Made by a program: the position numbers and the translations under genes. The notes below the pieces were generated by a model, which saw nothing but the letters and a program-made list of their open reading frames with translations, was not told the DNA's origin and made no database searches. From positions 1-6,049 of the forward strand of contig JAIRMO010000077.1 in assembly GCA_031258625.1 (NCBI GenBank): a stretch of DNA of 6,049 nt, given 5' to 3'. The stretch is from Spirochaetaceae bacterium (GTDB lineage Bacteria; Spirochaetota; Spirochaetia; Treponematales; Breznakiellaceae). Of the stretch, positions 1 to 5,884 are shown in pieces. How positions within the stretch are numbered: the stretch's first letter is position 1; each line of letters opens with the position of its first letter.

Positions 1-57
1 AAAACGCCCGAAGACTGGGCCGCCCTTCTCCCCTGGAATGTAAAGGTAAAGAAATAG
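1..57 (+). CDS. C-terminal end of an IS66-type transposase (partial, cut by window edge)
   Basis: Frame 1 is open from the first base to a TAG stop at 55-57 and reads TPEDWAALLPWNVKVKK. The LLPWN motif a few residues before the end is typical of the C-terminal domain of IS66-family transposases, which commonly end in a D-x-LLPWN stretch. Only 18 codons are visible, so I cannot tell whether the gene upstream is intact. I see no recognisable IS66 terminal repeat between this stop and the next transposase fragment, which suggests that the downstream end of the element was lost or replaced. The call rests on one short motif. Confidence 0.55.
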   Translation, partial: KTPEDWAALLPWNVKVKK

Positions 58-107
58 CCGCTGCTTTTTCCAGCCGATAAAGAAATATAGCCATACCTGT
101 GCTTTAA

Positions 108-1085
108 TTGACAGTTACGGGGAATCCGTCGCCGTCCCACGGGATGCTAAACGCTTTCAGGAAACACCTGCTTGGGGCAACGATAGAAGCCCTGTTGTAT
201 GAGGTGGTACGGTTTTTGGGGGACTGCGGGGAAGTACGGTTTACGCAGGTGTTTATAGACGGGACGATGGTGGAAGCGCAGGCGAAGGGGCATACGGCGG
301 TATGGCGGAAGAACCTTGACCGGTATGAGGAAGGGCAGCGGGAAAAGATACGAGGGGATCATAAGGGAAGTCAACCGGAGTGAAGGGACGATGTTTCCCG
401 AAGCGGGGGAAGGGATATGGGAGCGGGCCACCGAGGTGCGGACATATATAGAAACGAAGCTGGCTGGGGGAGGAACGGGAGAAACCCTGTCCCGAAAAAC
501 CCTGAAAATATACCGGCAAATATTGAAAGCATGCGTGAAAAAACTGAATACCTATGGAAACCAGCGGGAAATCATGGGAAAACGCACCAGTTATTCAAAA
601 ACCGACCCGGACGCTACGTTCATGCGGATGAAGGACGACACGCTCAAGGCGGCATACCATGTACAACTGGCCGTTGAAGGGGAATACATAACGGGAGCTG
701 GCATCTTCGCCACGACCAACGACGGGACAACCCTCACGCCGTTTCTGGAGCGCCTGAAACAGATGCGGGGAACCACATACCGGAATATCCGCCGATGCAG
801 GGTATGACCGCGAGGAGACCTACGCGTGTCTTGCGGAAAACAAGCAGCAGGTGTATATCAAACCGGCAACCTATGAACGGATGAAGACAGGGAAGTTCAA
901 GAACGATATCAGCAAATGTGAAAACATGGCATATGACGGCATACGGGACGAATACACCTGCGCGAATAATAAAAAGCTGCGGGTGAACCGTTCAATCCAG
1001 GTAGAGGGGGCCTTCGGAGTCACCAAAGAGGACGCTTGCGCTTCCCCATCCCGGGGAACAAGCCAACGGCTGCGGTACCGGCCTA
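108..1085 (+). pseudogene. Degenerate IS1182-family DDE transposase
   Basis: Three consecutive reading frames together match an IS1182-type transposase. Frame one (108-~345) carries FRKHLL and FIDGTMVEAQA, the latter including the first catalytic Asp at 258-260. Frame two (~345-~788) carries GKRTSYSKTDPDATFMRMKDD, a family hallmark, then YHVQLAVEGEYITG. Frame three (~789-~1025) carries ADAGYD (second Asp at 794-796), QVYIKPATYERMKTGKF and IQVEGAFGVTKED (Glu at 1004-1006). Frameshifts lie near 340-370 and 785-793. The Cys-rich segment normally found between the YTC and QVEG regions is missing, so an internal deletion near 982 is likely. A further shift near 1025-1035 may explain RLRFPIPGNKP in another frame. 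About 100 N-terminal residues are absent, and a TAA lies in frame just upstream of 108. The fragment runs up to the 3' end of the convergent PTS gene, and no terminal repeats are recognisable. It is not functional. Confidence 0.85.
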
Positions 1086-1556
1086 CTACTTCCAGGTTTC
1101 TTCCATCGCGGTAAGGGCGCCGATAATTTCCTCCGGCGCGGGGCGTTTTTTAAGGAGGCCGGAAAACCGTTCCTGGCGGCAAAGAAAGTTGATCCCCGAA
1201 AGGGTATGGAGGTGGAGTTTTGTTGAAGCGGACACGATGAGCATCACCGTATGAACCGGCTCCCCGTCCAGGGCTTTCCAGTCCACTTCCCGTTCCGGAA
1301 AGGCGATAACCACCCGCTGTTCTTTTGGGTCGGTGATGAGGGGGGTCCGGGGATGGGGCAGGGCGATACCCTTGCCCACAGCGGTGGACATCAGGGCTTC
1401 CCGCTCCAGGACCGCCTCCAGGAGCTGTTCCCGGTTTATGGAGGGGAGGATGGGGATGGCGTAGATCAAAGTTTTGAGTATCTCCTCGGGGCTGTTCCCC
1501 CGGATATGGTAAAATATCCCTCCCCGTTGAATTAAATCGACAAATTCATGGTTCAT
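1086..1556 (-). CDS. PTS EIIA type-2 (PtsN/fructose-IIA-like) phosphocarrier
   Basis: This 156-residue protein has the size and layout of a single-domain EIIA of the fructose/mannitol/PtsN class. The block around residues 61-70 (GKGIALPHPR) contains the phosphorylatable His68. A second conserved His (His115, in KLHLHTLSG) corresponds to the other active-site His of the fold. No EIIB, EIIC, HPr or enzyme I domain is attached or encoded next to it, so a regulatory role of the PtsN (EIIA-Ntr) kind is more likely than sugar transport. That is inference, as the substrate cannot be told from sequence. The ATG at 1554-1556 is preceded by GAGGA at 1561-1565, which overlaps the TGA of the upstream gene. 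The two genes therefore form an operon with probable translational coupling. The TAG stop abuts the IS1182 remnant, and I see no terminator there. Confidence 0.88.
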   Translation of the reverse strand: MNHEFVDLIQRGGIFYHIRGNSPEEILKTLIYAIPILPSINREQLLEAVLEREALMSTAVGKGIALPHPRTPLITDPKEQRVVIAFPEREVDWKALDGEPVHTVMLIVSASTKLHLHTLSGINFLCRQERFSGLLKKRPAPEEIIGALTAMEETWK

Positions 1557-1563
1557 AGGTTCC

Positions 1564-3603
1564 TCATTCTTTATTTGTCTGTAATAGCTCGGCGGCTAAA
1601 TTACGGTTGCATAGGTCCATATCAAAGGCCAGGGGATCAAAGCGCTCCCCCAGTTCCTCCAGGGCGGCCTGGTATTCCGGCCCCTTCCCCTGTTCCAGGG
1701 CGGACAAAAGTTTTTTGAACCGGGCCGGACCGGCGACCTGTTCGGGGGGGGAAGCGCCGGCGCCGGCGGAACAACGGACCGGTTCTCCCGCTTCCCCGTC
1801 AATACGGGAAAGGATCATGATCTTTGCGTTCCACCGGGTTCCGTATTCGTAAAGCAATTCGGATACCCCCTGGGCGGTAAGATCGGCGATCCGGAGTTCC
1901 AGGTTTGGTTCCTGGACCTCCCCGGGGGGCGCCTGGAGCGGAAAATTCCCCCGGGGGATAAACCGGAAGTCCAGGGATCCGGTCCATCCAAAAAGGGTCC
2001 GGATAATCCGGTGTAAGTCCCGGAGCCGGCAGGCTTCGGGCACGATGAGCCGGCGCCATACCTCGGTTCCCCCGATACTTATCTGGAGCGTCCGGGACTC
2101 AACCCGTTGGGAGTCCTTTCTTTGCCCCTTTACCATGGAAATATTGTTCCGTCGGAAGCTGTCCAGGGCGTCTTCTATCAGTTCCTTAATGTCTTCGTAG
2201 GTTTCAATCATACTATCCAGGGAATTATCCATGGCGTCCAGCTCCGTTTCCGTGAGGGCCCACTCGGGATCCGGGTCCGGGTCAAGCTCAAGGTCCTCAA
2301 GGACGCTGGCCGCGTGCCCCTGAATCTGGGAGAGGACCACAAAGGTATGCCGGGGCAGCCAGGATACGTCAATGTCGCTTTTATGAATCCGGGCGGCCAG
2401 ATCAATCACCGCGGTATGCAGTTCCCCCACCCGCTGCCGTATGGGGCCGATGGTCTGATCGGCAAAGGGGGAATAGAGCTTTTTAAAATCCTCCAGGGCA
2501 TCGGCGATATATTCGCTCAGGTAATCCTGGCTTTGTTTATCCATATTCACCGCCCGGGGGATGATCCGGTTAAGGATATGGGGAATCGGGGTGTCGTTAC
2601 GGTACAGGGCATCCCACACATAGGACTGGATCACATATTCGGATATGGGGACTTTGTCCTTGTATAAAATTTCCTCTATCACGGTTTTGTCCGGCAGGGA
2701 TTGGATCCCCTCCAGGTCCTTCCGGTCCGGGATTTCCTTCCCCGCGTACCAAAACCGGGTTTCTATGCCGTAGGCCACGGTTTCAATCCGGTCGGTTTTA
2801 TCGTAGAGAAAAACCTCCAGGGCATAGGCGGGGACATCCCGCATCCGTTTTCCGCCGAACCAATAGGCGTAAGCTATCTGCTCTTCCGTGGAAGTACCGG
2901 GGCCAAGAAACTCAAAGGAATCCTCAAACCCCGCTTCGGCGGCTTCAAACCAGGCGTAGAGTTCCGTCTGGGACCACTGGTCCTTGTCGACCCGTTCCAG
3001 TTCAAAGGAACCGTTTTTCCAATCCAGGGTACGGACCACAAAACTATCCCCGGGGACAAAGCCCGCCTCCCGGTAGATGTTCCGCATATCCAGGGTTTGG
3101 ATGGAAACTTCTACCGGATCCTCGTAGGGGTCATAGTTAAAGGCCGATTCGTTTTCAGGGTTATCCCGGGCCACGTATTGGGGGGCGTATTCTTCCCCGT
3201 AGATGCTGTAATAGGGGTAAAATTCATCCGGCGGCCCCTCGGTGGTGGTAACCGGAACCGGGGCGCCCGCCCAGGAGAAGGTGTATTTTTGGGGCAGAAG
3301 GTCCGGGTTGGCAAAGGGGACACACCGGTGCCCGGGGATGAGGATCCCGTTGAGGAGTTCCAGCCGGGTGGGGGATATGACAAACCGTATCGGCTCAAAA
3401 CAGCCCCGCCGGGAAACCCAGCGGTTCGTTCCAAGGCGGAAGGCGATATTCCGGGATTCGATAAACGCCGCGATTTCCATGGAAAGCCGCCCGCTCCTTT
3501 TGGGATCGATCATACGGACAAAGGCCACCACATCGCTCAAGCTGAAGGGCTCGGTGATATTATCGAGGAATTCTTTAAGGGCGCTTTCCTGGTTTACGGT
3601 CAT
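1564..3603 (-). CDS. 679-residue protein with C-terminal pRiA4b ORF-3 (IS1096 TnpR-like) domain
   Basis: Residues ~504-670 match the pRiA4b ORF-3 family from end to end: EVWRRLIVPEACRLRDLHRII (514-534), LFGW (537-540), LLYEYGTRWNAKI (583-595), C611 with SPPEQVAG (618-625), and the closing GERFDPLAFDMDL (652-664). Despite its passenger history in transposons, the biochemical function of this domain is not established. Residues ~1-70 look like a winged-helix segment (hydrophobic helices and RWVSRRGCFEPIRF), but this is a weak impression. Residues ~100-350 are rich in Tyr, Trp and acidic residues and unrecognised. Residues ~350-490 are helical and acidic, including DLELDPDPDPEWALTETELD, and may be coiled or a linker. 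I see no signal peptide or membrane segment, so it is probably cytosolic. There is no good Shine-Dalgarno before the ATG, and a predicted promoter sits almost on the start codon. It is first gene of an operon with the PtsN-like gene. The N-terminal function is unknown. Confidence 0.85.
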   Translation of the reverse strand: MTVNQESALKEFLDNITEPFSLSDVVAFVRMIDPKRSGRLSMEIAAFIESRNIAFRLGTNRWVSRRGCFEPIRFVISPTRLELLNGILIPGHRCVPFANPDLLPQKYTFSWAGAPVPVTTTEGPPDEFYPYYSIYGEEYAPQYVARDNPENESAFNYDPYEDPVEVSIQTLDMRNIYREAGFVPGDSFVVRTLDWKNGSFELERVDKDQWSQTELYAWFEAAEAGFEDSFEFLGPGTSTEEQIAYAYWFGGKRMRDVPAYALEVFLYDKTDRIETVAYGIETRFWYAGKEIPDRKDLEGIQSLPDKTVIEEILYKDKVPISEYVIQSYVWDALYRNDTPIPHILNRIIPRAVNMDKQSQDYLSEYIADALEDFKKLYSPFADQTIGPIRQRVGELHTAVIDLAARIHKSDIDVSWLPRHTFVVLSQIQGHAASVLEDLELDPDPDPEWALTETELDAMDNSLDSMIETYEDIKELIEDALDSFRRNNISMVKGQRKDSQRVESRTLQISIGGTEVWRRLIVPEACRLRDLHRIIRTLFGWTGSLDFRFIPRGNFPLQAPPGEVQEPNLELRIADLTAQGVSELLYEYGTRWNAKIMILSRIDGEAGEPVRCSAGAGASPPEQVAGPARFKKLLSALEQGKGPEYQAALEELGERFDPLAFDMDLCNRNLAAELLQTNKE

Positions 3604-3613
3604 GGATACTTTA

Positions 3614-3642
3614 AATATGCCCTAAAGGAGCGTATATGACAA
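3614..3642 (-). promoter_or_regulatory. Predicted sigma-70 promoter of the 679-residue protein gene
   Basis: On the minus strand, TTGTCA (3637-3642, 5/6 to consensus) is followed by a 17-bp spacer and CATATT (3614-3619, 4/6). The expected transcript start would fall only a few bases before the ATG at 3601-3603. That gives a nearly leaderless mRNA and would fit the missing Shine-Dalgarno. It is a prediction from sequence only. Confidence 0.4.
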
Positions 3643-3655
3643 GTCTATATACCGG

Positions 3656-3720
3656 CTGTATCATTTTGACTCTCATAAATACGCTTATGATACACCTGTA
3701 TCATTTTGACGCTATCATTT
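3656..3720. promoter_or_regulatory. TGTATCAT direct and inverted repeats: candidate operator or enhancer
   Basis: CTGTATCATTTTGAC occurs twice, at 3656-3670 and 3696-3710, exactly 40 bp apart. The second copy forms a perfect dyad with ATGATACA at 3687-3694 (8-bp arms, 2-bp spacer, 3687-3704). An overlapping dyad TCATAA-N6-TTATGA spans 3673-3690, and a partial third copy (TATCATTT) ends at 3720. The array lies between divergent genes. It is just upstream of the minus-strand promoter and about 165-225 bp upstream of the predicted sigma-54 start site. A dimeric or tetrameric DNA-binding protein is the natural reading, but which promoter it serves is unclear. Confidence 0.6.
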
Positions 3721-3787
3721 CAGGGGAAATCACCAAAAGATCCTTTCCGGGGTTCAGCGCCCCCCCCGCGGCGATTGCCGGGAATAT

Positions 3788-3810
3788 AATTCCTTATATA
3801 ATAAGGAATT
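3788..3810. repeat. Perfect AT-rich palindrome, 10-bp arms
   Basis: AATTCCTTAT at 3788-3797 and ATAAGGAATT at 3801-3810 are exact reverse complements separated by ATA. The centre lies about 83 bp upstream of the predicted sigma-54 start, within the usual range for activator sites. A second, smaller dyad (AGAAAA-N5-TTTTCT, 3811-3827) follows directly. Neither strand has a T-run after the hairpin, so an intrinsic terminator is unlikely. Confidence 0.6.
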
Positions 3811-3855
3811 AGAAAAAATTATTTTCTCCTGTCTTTAAAGGTAATTTTCCGCTCT

Positions 3856-3870
3856 TGGCACGGATTTTGC
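3856..3870 (+). promoter_or_regulatory. Sigma-54 (-24/-12) promoter of the hsp20 gene
   Basis: TGGCAC at 3856-3861, five bases, then TTGC at 3867-3870 matches the sigma-54 consensus TGGCAC-N5-TTGC exactly, with the invariant GG and GC dinucleotides correctly spaced. The predicted start is near 3882, about 74 bases before the heat-shock ATG. I see no CIRCE element (TTAGCACTC-N9-GAGTGCTAA) in the gap. Sigma-54 promoters need an AAA+ enhancer-binding activator, and the dyads upstream are candidate sites for one. Confidence 0.8.
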
Positions 3871-3895
3871 TATTATATTGATGAGGGAGTAAAAA

Positions 3896-3921
3896 ACCCG
3901 GGAAGCGCCGGGTAATTACCC
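3896..3921 (+). other. Structured segment in the hsp20 5' leader
   Basis: ACCCGG (3896-3901) pairs with CCGGGT (3908-3913) around a six-base loop. The 12-bp palindrome GGGTAATTACCC (3910-3921) shares the GGGT, so the two folds compete. Neither involves the Shine-Dalgarno AGAGGAG at 3941-3947, so a classical thermosensor that hides the ribosome binding site is not evident. Confidence 0.4.
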
Positions 3922-3955
3922 CCAAAAATCTATCAGAGTTAGAGGAGATAAAAAA

Positions 3956-4414
3956 ATGAAAGCAGTAACCTTGTATCGCCCGGTAAGTATTGAAAAGGCC
4001 CTGAATGATTTTGACCGGTACCTGGAGTCCTTTTTTGGGGAGTCCCCCTTGACCCCCGCGGACCGGTTTTTAAGCCACGCCCCGGCGGTGGATGTCCGGG
4101 AAGTCGATGGGGCCTATATCCTGGAAGCGGAGCTTCCCGGTTACGATGAAAAGGATCTGGAGATCCACCTGGACAACCGGACCCTGGTTATTAACTCGAA
4201 AAAAGAAGAAAAAACCGAGAAGCGGGAAAATTCCGGGGAAACGGAAAGGTACTATATCCAGGAACGCCGGAAGACCGCCTTCAGCCGCTCCTTCAAATTA
4301 CCGGAAGACGCGGACCAGGACAACATCACCGCGAATTTCAAAAACGGCCTGCTCTGCCTGGAAATTAAGAAACGGGCGGAAGCTCAGAAGCGGCTTATTT
4401 CCATCGGGAAATAA
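3956..4414 (+). CDS. Small heat-shock protein, Hsp20/alpha-crystallin family
   Basis: At 152 residues this is the normal size for a bacterial small heat-shock protein, an ATP-independent cytoplasmic holdase that binds unfolding proteins as an oligomer. The alpha-crystallin domain covers residues ~43-138: PAVDVREVDGAYILEAELPG at the start, LEIHLDNRTLVI in the middle, a charged loop rich in Lys/Glu (~76-98), and FKNGLLCLEIKK, the characteristic N-G-L-L block, at its end. The C-terminal tail has the I-x-I motif (ISI, 148-150) used for oligomer assembly. AGAGGAG at 3941-3947 lies 8 bases before the ATG, which fixes the start. Transcription is predicted from a sigma-54 promoter and ends at an intrinsic terminator, so it is a single-gene unit. 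I give no symbol because several hsp20 paralogue names would fit. Confidence 0.95.
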   Translation: MKAVTLYRPVSIEKALNDFDRYLESFFGESPLTPADRFLSHAPAVDVREVDGAYILEAELPGYDEKDLEIHLDNRTLVINSKKEEKTEKRENSGETERYYIQERRKTAFSRSFKLPEDADQDNITANFKNGLLCLEIKKRAEAQKRLISIGK

Positions 4415-4460
4415 GTTTTCCACACCGGGGTTGAACAGCTCTATCCCGTAACAAGCCTTG

Positions 4461-4504
4461 GAGCCCGGAGGATCTCACCGGAGATACCCCGGGCCTCGTT
4501 TTTT
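4461..4504 (+). terminator. Rho-independent terminator of the hsp20 gene
   Basis: GAGCCCGG (4461-4468) pairs with CCGGGC-C-TC (4489-4497, one bulged C). The stem continues inward through GG/CC and ATCTC/GAGAT to an ACCG loop at 4477-4480, and six T follow at 4499-4504. It lies between convergent genes. In the minus direction no T-run follows, so it is oriented for the heat-shock gene. Confidence 0.9.
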
Positions 4505-4509
4505 CCGGG

Positions 4510-5448
4510 TTACCGGTAGGTTTTAAAGGAAACCTCATTTTTTGATTCATACAATTTGTCGATAAATTTTTTGTCCAGGCCGGAAAAGACGTATCTCCGG
4601 GGGTAGATCAACATATCCTTGAATTTGTTGTTGGGAAACATCACCTTCCGCTGGACCAGTCCGTAGAGTTTGAGGTATTTTTCGGGGATGGGGGAGACCC
4701 ACATATAGGTGGTGGGCAGGGTGCTGAGGAGGTCGAATTGGTTACACCGCTCATAGAGGTAGATCCGCTTTTTTACGGCCGCGTCCTCCCTGGGGTTAAC
4801 CGGCTCCTGGACATTCAGATAGGGGACCATGGTGTCGCCATGTACGATTTCTATGTATTTGACGACATCCTCAAAAAGCACTTCCGGCACGGATCCCAGG
4901 GCGTGGTTTTTTGACATCACCGCCAGGTACTCAAATTCCCAGATCTGATCATACTTGAGCTGTTTTTCCGCCAGGTAGTCCATAAAATAATTTTCATACA
5001 TGGTCTGATACCGGATAATCCCCAGATTATACCGGCCGTCCACGATGTTATTTATGGTCTGCATGGAATTGGTTTCCTGGATGTTGACCTCAATCTCCCG
5101 GTTAAAATCCAGTTCCGCGACAAATTGGGTAAACCCCTGGGCGATATAACTCCCCCGGGGTATGGAAATGTTAAAATTCTGTTTATTCACCCCTCCGGCA
5201 TTTGACAGGGATTCTATTTTTTCAATCTGTTCCAGGATGCTCCGGGCGTGTGCCAAAAAATCGACTCCCTTGGGGGTGGGAACTACCCCTTTGGAGGTCC
5301 GTTGAAAGATCGTAAAACCGATGGTTTCCTCAAGCTCCTTGACGGCCTTGCTCAAATTGGGCTGGGCCATATAGAGGTTTTCCGCCGCCTTGGTAATAGA
5401 CCGGGTTCGTTCAATTTCCACGGAATATTTTAAATGCAGGGTATTCAT
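4510..5448 (-). CDS. LysR-family transcriptional regulator
   Basis: The protein has 312 residues, the usual LysR-type length. The N-terminal winged helix-turn-helix is clear: SITKAAENLYMAQPNLSKAVKELEETIG (17-44), then FQRTSKGVVPTPKG (48-61), followed by the long linker helix (~62-83). Residues ~92-300 form the periplasmic-binding-protein-like effector domain, including ISIPRGSYIAQGFTQFV and VDGRYNLGIIRY. The effector is not identifiable. The ATG at 5446-5448 is preceded by GAGGA in TTGAGGAAACC, a good ribosome binding site. LysR regulators often act on a divergent neighbour, but no gene is visible upstream before the window ends, so the target is unknown. Palindromic arms in its own leader suggest possible autoregulation. 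Confidence 0.93.
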   Translation of the reverse strand: MNTLHLKYSVEIERTRSITKAAENLYMAQPNLSKAVKELEETIGFTIFQRTSKGVVPTPKGVDFLAHARSILEQIEKIESLSNAGGVNKQNFNISIPRGSYIAQGFTQFVAELDFNREIEVNIQETNSMQTINNIVDGRYNLGIIRYQTMYENYFMDYLAEKQLKYDQIWEFEYLAVMSKNHALGSVPEVLFEDVVKYIEIVHGDTMVPYLNVQEPVNPREDAAVKKRIYLYERCNQFDLLSTLPTTYMWVSPIPEKYLKLYGLVQRKVMFPNNKFKDMLIYPRRYVFSGLDKKFIDKLYESKNEVSFKTYR

Positions 5449-5475
5449 GGTTTCCTCAATTTGATTGTATGCGAA

Positions 5476-5541
5476 GGGTACATACCCAAGAACCCGCCTT
5501 GCGGCGGGGGAGCTTTAGGGCGTTATAAAGGGTATGTACCC
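5476..5541. repeat. 12-bp perfect inverted repeat enclosing a GC-rich hairpin, in the LysR leader
   Basis: GGGTACATACCC (5476-5487) and GGGTATGTACCC (5530-5541) are exact reverse complements 42 bp apart, and each arm is itself nearly palindromic. Between them CCCGCC (5493-5498) pairs with GGCGGG (5503-5508) over a TTGC loop. On the minus strand a TATAAC (5522-5527) lies just inside the outer arm. The arms could be twin operator sites for a dimeric regulator, possibly the LysR protein itself, or one long RNA hairpin in its leader. Confidence 0.6.
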
Positions 5542-5561
5542 TGAGACAGATACCTTACCAA

Positions 5562-5616
5562 AACAACCTGCCTCGCCCTTCAAGGCGAGGCCCTCGCCCT
5601 GAAGGGCGAGGTTGTT
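5562..5616. repeat. Tandem GC-rich hairpins with alternative pairings
   Basis: Two 20-base hairpins lie one base apart. Hairpin one pairs CCTCGCC (5571-5577) with GGCGAGG (5584-5590). Hairpin two pairs CCTCGCCC (5592-5599) with GGGCGAGG (5604-5611) over a TGAA loop. Alternatively, CCTCGCCCTTCA (5571-5582) pairs perfectly with TGAAGGGCGAGG (5600-5611), extended by AACAA (5562-5566) with TTGTT (5612-5616). The folds exclude each other, as in attenuators or in repeat-derived elements. The block lies in the predicted LysR leader. Confidence 0.6.
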
Positions 5617-5628
5617 GATATTATTATA

Positions 5629-5656
5629 TCTATAAATAGAGTATCCATAATGTCAA
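5629..5656 (-). promoter_or_regulatory. Predicted sigma-70 promoter of the LysR gene
   Basis: On the minus strand, TTGACA (5651-5656, perfect) and TATAGA (5629-5634, 4/6) are separated by 16 bp. The transcript would start near 5622, giving a leader of about 174 bases that contains the hairpin cluster and the 12-bp inverted repeat. A weaker alternative is the TATAAC at 5522-5527, which has no good -35. Confidence 0.5.
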
Positions 5657-5758
5657 GACCCGGTAATTCTCAGCAGCAATTCAAAGTTTAAATAGGTAAA
5701 AGAGAAAAGACACTTGGAAGAAGTTCCGGGGGTCCTGGTTTTATTCGATGGGGGTTTA
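5657..5758. other. Intergenic stretch with no recognised feature
   Basis: Between the predicted LysR promoter and the second hairpin repeat I see no gene with a ribosome binding site, no tRNA and no strong dyad. A minor GGAA-GAAG-TTCC dyad is near 5716. The whole 5449-6049 gap carries no convincing protein gene on either strand. Confidence 0.6.
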
Positions 5759-5802
5759 ATACCCAAGAACCCGCCTTCCCTCCCCCGCGAAAGCGGGTTC
5801 TT
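5759..5802. repeat. Second copy of the CCCAAGAACCCGCC hairpin motif
   Basis: The 19-base ATACCCAAGAACCCGCCTT at 5759-5777 is identical to 5482-5500. Here AAGAACCCGC (5765-5774) pairs perfectly with GCGGGTTCTT (5793-5802). A competing short hairpin CCCGC-GAAA-GCGGG (5784-5797) uses part of the same right arm and has a GNRA tetraloop. Sharing between two sites 277 bp apart suggests a dispersed intergenic repeat. Open frames crossing it on the minus strand (5653-5906) look like translated repeat, not genes. Confidence 0.6.
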
Positions 5803-5884
5803 AGGTTGGTTGATGTGACATCCCGCGGGGACGCATATATATACAGCAAATCGCATAAAAATACAATCTTTAGGGGTTTTTTTA

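Noticed and set aside
2107..2667. 186-codon plus-strand frame inside the large gene
   Set aside because: It is a shadow of the minus-strand gene, with composition rich in Gly/Pro/His and no recognisable motif.
2701..3639. 312-codon open frame antisense to the 679-residue protein gene
   Set aside because: The opposite strand encodes a protein with a complete recognised domain and operon context. The antisense frame is a GC-bias shadow with no domain.
3788..3810. Intrinsic terminator
   Set aside because: The stem is AT-rich, neither side has a T-run immediately after it, and it lies upstream of both genes' starts.
3636..3812. 58-codon open frame on the plus strand with AAAGGAG five bases before its ATG
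   Set aside because: It consists largely of the TGTATCAT repeat array and the AT-rich palindrome, overlaps the predicted minus-strand promoter, and matches no family. The ribosome-site-like motif is probably chance.
5476..5616. CRISPR array or tRNA
   Set aside because: There is no regular repeat-spacer periodicity, and no cloverleaf or CCA end. The repeats are inverted, not uniformly direct.
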